In this document: piece after piece, positions 59,801 to 64,000 of the stretch
Numbering within the stretch: position 1 is the stretch's first letter
How the letters are laid out: each line of letters begins with the position of its first letter
Assembly: GCA_977017575.1 (NCBI GenBank)
Contig: CDRNVI010000007.1
Coordinates: forward strand, 124,001 to 188,000
Reading direction: 5' to 3'
Source of the DNA: Paramoeba atlantica
Taxonomy: Eukaryota; Discosea
Length of the DNA stretch: 64,000 nucleotides
Made by a program: the position numbers and the translations under genes
The notes under the pieces: model-generated
The model's input: only the letters and a program-made list of their open reading frames with translations
What the model was told of the DNA's origin: nothing
Database searches by the model: none

Positions 59801-60396
59801 GTGGGCTACTTCCGAGGGGATATTGGAATGACGCCTTACAGATTGTGCTACAAGCCGGGGAAGCCGACATGAACTTAAAAGGTTACATTGAAGCTGTTCA
59901 TCTTAAAACAGACACGTCAGATATCACTGGCATCGCAAAGGATGTAACAAATATTCCGTATCTTCGAACAATGTCTGTCGCGGAGTGGCCTGAAAGCTTC
60001 GAATTATTAGTCAACGCAGATGTTGAAGAGTCCGCACTTAAGGAGTACAAGGCTATAAGGAAAGTGAAGTGGGTTTTTCCTTCAAAACGTTACGATGCTT
60101 TGTGGGCCAGCCGATGCGCTTCCGTTCTTTTTACATTTATGCTAAAAGAAAAAATTTCATATGAATCGGAGATGTGTGCACGGTTATTGGATTTCGCCGC
60201 TTTTATCGCCGACGGTCGTTCTGTAAAAGAAAGAGCACGAAACGAATTAATACTGCTAATTGAGTTGAATCATTCTGCACACGCTTTAGATATGAAAGAG
60301 GACGTACAAGTGCTTACTGATATTTTGGTGCAGAGCAAGATAATATCGACAGAGACAGTCACAGAGTGTAAAAATCTACTAAAACTTATACCTTAA
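56815..60396 (+). CDS. Translation initiation factor eIF4G
   Basis: 1193 residues from ATG 56815 (MSADRGRGTRGRG); the frame is open 72 bp further up, but the RG-rich start looks right. eIF4G is the scaffold that joins cap-binding eIF4E, helicase eIF4A and eIF3. Residues 1-500 are disordered, with RG, Pro/His/Tyr-rich (YYDHPHPEVPRMH) and acidic parts. The MIF4G domain lies at about 510-750 (LQSILNKLSEANYRSLCTEL, FMKDVVNMFFDKAINE, FIGELFKLRLIA, LLFCELMESIGPLLE). An MA3 domain lies at about 888-1010 (KLEEKAMMALQESIPYAIEI), with further helices to the end. I see no exact YxxxxL-phi eIF4E site. Confidence 0.92.
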   Translation: MSADRGRGTRGRGSKAMATPTPARNVHSAIPPRTVSAPNDIGNLARAALVEQSSRASQGKPIPPVRGPNQRDPPPKPKSGKGEKVEVVDSGARKSTAEPQPGPPFSNRPRKPVLHEPTGPAARYPETTYTNPPPPFVDRRHPQHPQPIGYYDHPHPEVPRMHASQPMQPVMHYAPHYASHHFPHDPYGGTHAIPAGYAMAYGVRGPEEIRHPGTTGVFYPPMRIPQPSPAYHRDMPVKDDTSLESASVPAPVSEPPQPVLDIVITDASGRRHDLQDWVATSEHNKEEEVRVSAEETDKTLDGEETGLSKDSVPSSAEEKHGGEEKEDEKISHDSAERSEKEGDITDSSRTQDVSQHKQEENNDVTPSSSDDISESMANLNILSAQETQLSSKEEVDTQDLVEEQTSSAQRTHNAGTDVSPVDAIFEMFLRHRKAWNPETCPPFPGVLEVRQSIEMYNKREMKDNVLVYHEPSREEHAIIFGTEVNRAHSVRDIFTNKSENPFTHRNRNRESESEATKKHLQSILNKLSEANYRSLCTELLNTKFNALCREPEFMKDVVNMFFDKAINETAFAPLYAQFCQDIYAHWKRQAVEDRSDPTDKSTHQSTTFRRQLLEHCREAFMSGSHVQSDPLSEVKEVPAMDDPVHWKRTVGTVKFIGELFKLRLIAKGIMHEISYKMLFSPLTDRMRDNSLLLFCELMESIGPLLENSESEVGNMHIYFENVCVLSATYPNIRVRFKLLNLLELRQRDWAGVSSTALSKTYGPYSQAMPSQEISSKSVMSSSASRPLPPHSTGNYARPSLRGSRRENESPSRGSYAERMVSPLAPNTAKSFPAVRCVLSRTSSERSDLSAMKLPTRSSSSDLDSVLNTPDINARLSNLGSATTDQITQKLEEKAMMALQESIPYAIEIVEVFKINDYNLFLQKCIDTLCSSVQRFGDARCAFGSFSKSILKNTDAKSELSIALNSVIRNWISREQYTDAPKLWVTFAEIVSSLIESGLLPRGYWNDALQIVLQAGEADMNLKGYIEAVHLKTDTSDITGIAKDVTNIPYLRTMSVAEWPESFELLVNADVEESALKEYKAIRKVKWVFPSKRYDALWASRCASVLFTFMLKEKISYESEMCARLLDFAAFIADGRSVKERARNELILLIELNHSAHALDMKEDVQVLTDILVQSKIISTETVTECKNLLKLIP

Positions 60397-60872
60397 AGAT
60401 ACTCTTCTAAAAGCTCGCTTCTTCACTTCGCTTCAATCGTTTTTAAGATTGCATTTCGAGTTCTACCATTGTGAGTGGCCGAGGTATAATATTTTTTCCG
60501 AAGATGCTGGGATTGCATTCTGATATGCAGGCACAGTAAACCATATTTTAAGCTTTCCGAAAAAGCTACCAAGTAATCCTGAGAAAATAAATTTTAAGCT
60601 TAATAAAAGACTTAGTCTGGACATTAATACAATATTAATTCATTGACAACCTAAATTTTTTGGAGGGTTCTTGAGCTTAGTAATACTGTTTTATTAAGTT
60701 AATAGCTATTAAGATAAATAGCTTAAGGTTCTTTTGAAAGAAGAGAAAATAAGCGAATAAGAAAACTTTTTGAACTCTGAATAGGGTAGTGTTACTTCGT
60801 ACACTTTCAATGAATGCGTAATTTCGTCTCTCTATCGTAACCCTTTGAGAACTGAAGTTCCTTGTGCAAATC
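60397..60872. other. Spacer, nothing recognised
   Basis: AT-rich spacer rich in TTAAGCTT-like strings. No supported gene, RNA or repeat. Confidence 0.6.
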
Positions 60873-61573
60873 ATGGCGGTTCAAGATGCGAATAGTCTGT
60901 ACAAAGTATTGGAAAAAGGCGACTTCACACTAGAGGCTTTGTTACATTTCGATGAATTTCCCTTCCGTGTTCGGGAGCGACACCCTTCCTTGATGGAAAA
61001 ATAGTGTCGAAAAATGGTTCACTACTAGTGAACGTATAGTGGGGACACTTTCTCTGCACACAAGTGGTCCCTCAGGTTGCACTTCAAAGACAACCACTTG
61101 GGCGGATAAGTTCTCCCAGAAAAACTGTAAGTTCGAGGGATTCAGAAGGGTTAATTGCTCATCAATCTCCGAAAAACTCTGAAAGTCACATTGGAGAACC
61201 ATTTTCAAGTGGCAGTCCCATACAGAAAAACGAAGATAGCAGAATACCTAATGTGAACCAAGACACCGACGTGCTTGATACCGACGAGGAACATTTGCTT
61301 CGAACAGACCCACATGCAACGTTAGGATTTGACTCTCCCGATGCTGTTGATGTATCACTTAGGAGAGATTTATGGACTCTAAATCCTTTTCCTCACTCCA
61401 CTGAGGTTACACAATCAAGTCACCACTCGCCATGTTCTAGTTACCCCGCGCGCCACAGTCCTCTACTGGGGTCCGTAGCCCCACTGGGTGGAGTATCTGA
61501 CTCTCCTGATATGTCAAGAGAGATTTTTGATGAGGAGTTGGCACCTGCTGTCTTCAACGCTTTCAATTATTAG
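60873..61573 (+). pseudogene. SAPS-domain (PP6 regulatory subunit) remnant
   Basis: From ATG 60873, 43 codons read like the start of the SAPS domain of PP6/Sit4 regulatory subunits: NSLYKVLEKGDFTLEALLHF, then DEFPFRVRERHPSLMEK (family: [32 protein letters not shown]). A TAG at 61002-61004 ends it, where the family would continue for several hundred residues. From 61040 another frame is open to TAG 61571-61573 and encodes a Ser/Pro/Asp-rich stretch (DVLDTDEEHLLRTDPHATLG, SPDMSREIFDEELAPA) of the type found in SAPS protein tails. A large internal deletion or, less likely, an unrecognised intron would explain this. The second frame has no ATG near its start. Confidence 0.45.
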
Positions 61574-62370
61574 AAACTACGGACATAGATGTTAGAATAG
61601 AAAGATTCTCTTACGAAATAGTGGAAAGGTAAATAAGACGCGAGGCAAAAAAATGTAGAGCACCGAAATTACAACCTACAACGTTTTTATTTATTTAACT
61701 TCAGCACTGTTTTCTATTTTCCTTCATGGAAACGAACTACAGTGCACACAATATTTGTGTAACAAAAAAATATTGAGGGAGATACGGTGAGTATCTAACT
61801 CGCTTACTAAGGTTAATTCCAGGAGCCCAAAATTGGCATAAAACGAGCACAAAAACGATTTTTTCGAAATTTTAAAAACAGAGGTATGGCTCATCAATCA
61901 ACACAATCTCTGTAATTCTCCAAAAATGAAAAAAATCGAGTACAGTCCACGGTTTTTAGAACGCTTTTACCAAAAATGAGACTCGGAATGCGGCTCAGAA
62001 ACGGACATTTCAAATCCGAAAAAAACGCAAAGATCCTCGATTATGTTCCCAAAATTGACAGACTACAGCTGTTTCAAAGTTTGGGGAATATTTTTGAGCT
62101 CCTTAACTAACTTCCAGAAATATCTTTTTTTTGAAACGCATTTCACTCGCCGACGGCATAACAAATGAACGAAAAAAAGGTACGATTTTATCGGCCATGA
62201 AAAACTGGCCAGCTGGCCACTCCCTGAAACAATTTTGAGCTAGTCACTTCCTGGAAAACTGGCCAGATGGCTACCAAAAACTGCAGTTTGCATTTCGTAT
62301 ACGTAAGATGAATCGCGACGTCCAAAAAAAGTCGCAAGCTGCCCACCTCCTGCATGAAAGGGAAGCTGGT
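61574..62370. other. AT-rich spacer with one GGGAGATAC end
   Basis: No gene recognised. GAGGGAGATAC at 61775-61785 matches the foldback family ends at 49601 and 62809. From about 62200 diverged pieces of the minisatellite unit appear (CTGGCCAGCTGGCCACTCCC). Confidence 0.55.
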
Positions 62371-62700
62371 CACTTTTTCAGGGGGTGGCCAGGTGGCCAC
62401 TTTTTCAAGGGGTGGCCAGCTGGCCACTTTTTCAAGGGGTGGCCAATTGGCCACTTTTTCAAGGGGTGGTCAGCCGGGCACTTTTTCAGGTGGTGGCAAG
62501 CTGGCCACTTTTTCAAGGGGTGGCCAGCTGGCCACTTTTTCAGGGGGTGGCCAGCTGGCCACTTTTCAAGGGGTGGCCAGCTGGCCACTTTTTCAGGGGG
62601 TGGCCAGGTGGCCACTTTCTCAAGGGGTGGCCAGCTGGCCACTTTTTCAGGGGTTGGCCAGCTGGCCACTTTTTCAAGGGGTAGTCAGCTGACTACTTTT
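62371..62700 (+). repeat. 27-bp minisatellite, about 12 units
   Basis: The unit is CACTTTTTCAAGGGGTGGCC followed by AGCTGGC, 27 bp (one unit is 26). Units differ by a few substitutions, mostly at CAAGGGG/CAGGGGG and at the core of the palindrome TGGCCAGCTGGCCA that joins neighbours. Because 27 is a multiple of three, most frames stay open on both strands, which creates spurious proteins of GWPAGHFFK-type repeats. Confidence 0.93.
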
Positions 62701-62788
62701 TAGAAGAAGATTGGCATTGTTTTGTCAATTCTTACTGCCATGATGCCCACGAATTTTCCTGATTGATACGACGAAACTATTTTTGTAG

Positions 62789-62999
62789 AATCCAGGTATA
62801 TAGAGTCGAGGGAGATACGAAGCAACAGATGTAGCAAATTCCCACTGAAAAGAAATCGTATCTCCCTGCACGAAGTTGGCTCCAAGCTAGCAAGCGCATA
62901 GGTAGGCAGTTCTCGTGCAGGGAGATACGATTTCTTTTCGGTGGGAATCTGCTACATATGTTGCTTCGTATCTCCCTCGCCCCTTTATGGACCTGGATT
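62789..62999. mobile_element. Foldback MITE of the GGGAGATAC family, copy 2
   Basis: Outer ends AATCCAGG (62789) and CCTGGATT (62999) enclose arms that pair almost perfectly for about 66 bp (from GAGGGAGATACGAAGC at 62807 inward; complement near 62920-62978), around a loop of about 40 bases. Each arm carries GGGAGATAC at its outer end and the inverted box at its inner end. It is probably flanked by TA-type sites (TGTA on both sides). Related to 49582-49799. Confidence 0.78.
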
Positions 63000-63000
63000 T

Positions 63001-63550
63001 GTAAAACAAAAATTAGTAAATTTTTAATTAGTTAAACACTTTGGAAAATTCACGTTTTACACCTTACATTATTTTTTTTCTTTGTTTCGGAATTCTATTC
63101 TTTTTTACGAAAAGTTTTCAGAGTCCTTAACAGATTAGCAAAAGAATTGGTTATTCGAATACTCATGTAGAATGTTCATGTAGGGACACTGTATGGGAGG
63201 GGGCAAAAGTCAATCCCTTTTGGGGGCATTTTCTTCGAGGTAAAGATACCGTTTACATAAAATACGCTTCACTGAAGCCTGACACACTCAGCATGGGAAA
63301 GCATGGTCGGGACCTCCTCCCGGTCTTCCTTAGCATTACCATTTTGTAGATGATACTAACGCCGACCTTAGAGTAGACAACCTACTCAAATGATAGAAAT
63401 ACCGTTTCTGTAAAAATTGATTTTATCAAGTTGGCAATTTTTTCGGGGGCAGTGCAAAAAATAGTAAAACAAAAATTAGTGAATTTTTAATTAGTAGAAC
63501 TTTTTGACTATTTTACAATAAAAGTTTTACTAATTTTTGCGAGCACTGTA
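63001..63550. repeat. Direct and inverted AT-rich repeats beside foldback MITE
   Basis: GTAAAACAAAAATTAGTAAA at 63001 recurs as a roughly 40-bp direct repeat at 63464 (one G for A), and the end AAAATTAGTAAAAC recurs inverted at 63524-63538 beside CAGTGCTCGC. The pattern suggests one or two worn inverted-repeat elements flanking 63045-63460. A GC-richer patch near 63270-63340 has no recognised content. Confidence 0.5.
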
Positions 63551-63586
63551 ATTCGTGTCTTACCTTTCTTGCTCACCCCTTACCTC

Positions 63587-64000
63587 ATGACATTCAGAGC
63601 CTCAGAGACACCGAAAAAACCTCCTTGTCCCCCACCTCGAACTCCACTGCCGGAGGATCTGAAATTCGGAGCCATTCTGACGCCTAATGTGCTCCAGGTA
63701 GACTGGACCGCAAGCCAGGGCTGGGGAAAGCCCTACTTTCGGAAAACACAGAAGAAACTTCTTCTGTCCTACAGCTGCAGTGGGCTTCACTACGCGCTGT
63801 CTTGCTTTGAGGGGATGAAAGTGTATCGCGACCCCACAGGGGGACTGCGCCTGTTCCGTCCTGACATGCACGCTGCCCGGTTTCTTCGCAGCGCTCTACG
63901 TCTCACGCTACCGGGGTTTGACGAGACTGAGCTGGTGGAGCTGATCAAAATCGCTGTCCGCCGGGACCAGTCCTGGATGCCACAGCGTGAGGGCTGCACG
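63587..64000 (+). CDS. Branched-chain amino acid aminotransferase, 5' part
   Basis: 138 codons from ATG 63587, running off the window. BCAT is a PLP enzyme that transfers the amino group between Leu, Ile or Val and 2-oxoglutarate. The visible part has LKFGAILTPNVLQVDWTASQ, GWGKP, SGLHYALSCFEGMKVYRD, LRLFRPDMHAARFLRSALRL and DQSWMPQ, each matching the family (FGxxFTDHML, LHYAxxxFEGMKAYRG, LFRPxxNxxRMxxSAxRLxLP, DxxWVP). The PLP lysine lies beyond the window. No mitochondrial presequence is evident, which suggests the cytosolic form or a later start. Many frames on the - strand here are shadows. Confidence 0.93.
   Translation, partial: MTFRASETPKKPPCPPPRTPLPEDLKFGAILTPNVLQVDWTASQGWGKPYFRKTQKKLLLSYSCSGLHYALSCFEGMKVYRDPTGGLRLFRPDMHAARFLRSALRLTLPGFDETELVELIKIAVRRDQSWMPQREGCT

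Noticed and set aside
61064-61573. Independent 169-residue protein
   Set aside because: Its listed start would be GTG and no ATG lies near; better explained as the tail part of the SAPS remnant.
62371-62700. CRISPR-like array
   Set aside because: Units are contiguous, with no unique spacers, in a eukaryotic nuclear context.
62188-62703. Open frames of about 90-130 codons on both strands in the minisatellite
   Set aside because: They result from a 27-bp unit without stops and have only the repeated nonapeptide.
1-64000. tRNA, rRNA and spliceosomal snRNA genes
   Set aside because: I looked for tRNA B-box-like GGTTCGA strings outside genes, the U6 ACAGAGA box and the U1 5' end and found no convincing case. 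Covariance models would be needed to exclude divergent copies.

Overview
The window is nuclear DNA from a compact, gene-dense unicellular eukaryote with mitochondria. Eukaryotic and mitochondrial markers are DIM1, SUMO and a SIZ/PIAS ligase, DEK, PRP38, SF3B4, eIF4G, Rpn7, V-ATPase subunit a, UQCRH and mitochondrial bL16. Nearly all host genes are single uninterrupted reading frames, although two splicing factors are encoded. Spacers are AT-rich and usually 100-500 bp, interrupted by DNA transposons and MITEs. I cannot name the lineage. The RING plus extended-PHD protein and selenoprotein K fit many algae and other protists.

The most striking large-scale property is orientation. All 36 host gene calls lie on the + strand over 64 kb; only transposon-derived frames, a retroelement fossil and one small relic are on the - strand. 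About a third of the start codons sit a short way below a pyrimidine tract ending in AG. This looks like the unidirectional arrays of kinetoplastids and dinoflagellates and raises the possibility of polycistronic transcription with trans-splicing, which is not proven here. Five genes also contain GC-rich cores that switch from C-rich to G-rich on the + strand, always in the same direction.

Layout: 0.9-4.6 kb DIM1, a broken Merlin transposase and a SIZ/PIAS SUMO ligase; 4.9-6.4 kb a TA-flanked element with a second element inside it; 7-8.4 kb PhoD; 8.9-9.4 kb decamer-rich repeats; 9.7-20.2 kb an orphan protein, SerRS, small genes, TMA7, archease, DEK and selenoprotein K with an in-frame UGA; 20.6-28.6 kb DNA polymerase eta, bL16m, a zinc transporter, Tan1, an ER DnaJ and a MAP kinase kinase; 29-35 kb a transposon, a large possible tethering protein, a gag-like fossil and a MITE; 35.5-43 kb two probable mitochondrial proteins, a BRCA1/BARD1-like RING-ePHD protein, an apparently intact Merlin transposon just upstream of SUMO, PRP38 and UQCRH; 43-48.7 kb orphans and SF3B4 beside a TTAA-flanked MITE; 48.9-52.4 kb a transposon nest; 52.5-61 kb Rpn7, V-ATPase subunit a, eIF4G and a SAPS-domain remnant; 62.4-63.5 kb a 27-bp minisatellite and foldback repeats; and the 5' end of a branched-chain aminotransferase.

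The genes are mostly housekeeping: ribosome biogenesis and translation (DIM1, SerRS, TMA7, archease, bL16m, Tan1, eIF4G), splicing (PRP38, SF3B4), protein fate (SUMO, SIZ/PIAS, DnaJ, Rpn7), membranes and ions (ZnT, V-ATPase, selenoprotein K) and genome maintenance (Pol eta, DEK, RING-ePHD). They form no single pathway, apart from the SUMO/SUMO-ligase and PRP38/SF3B4 pairings.
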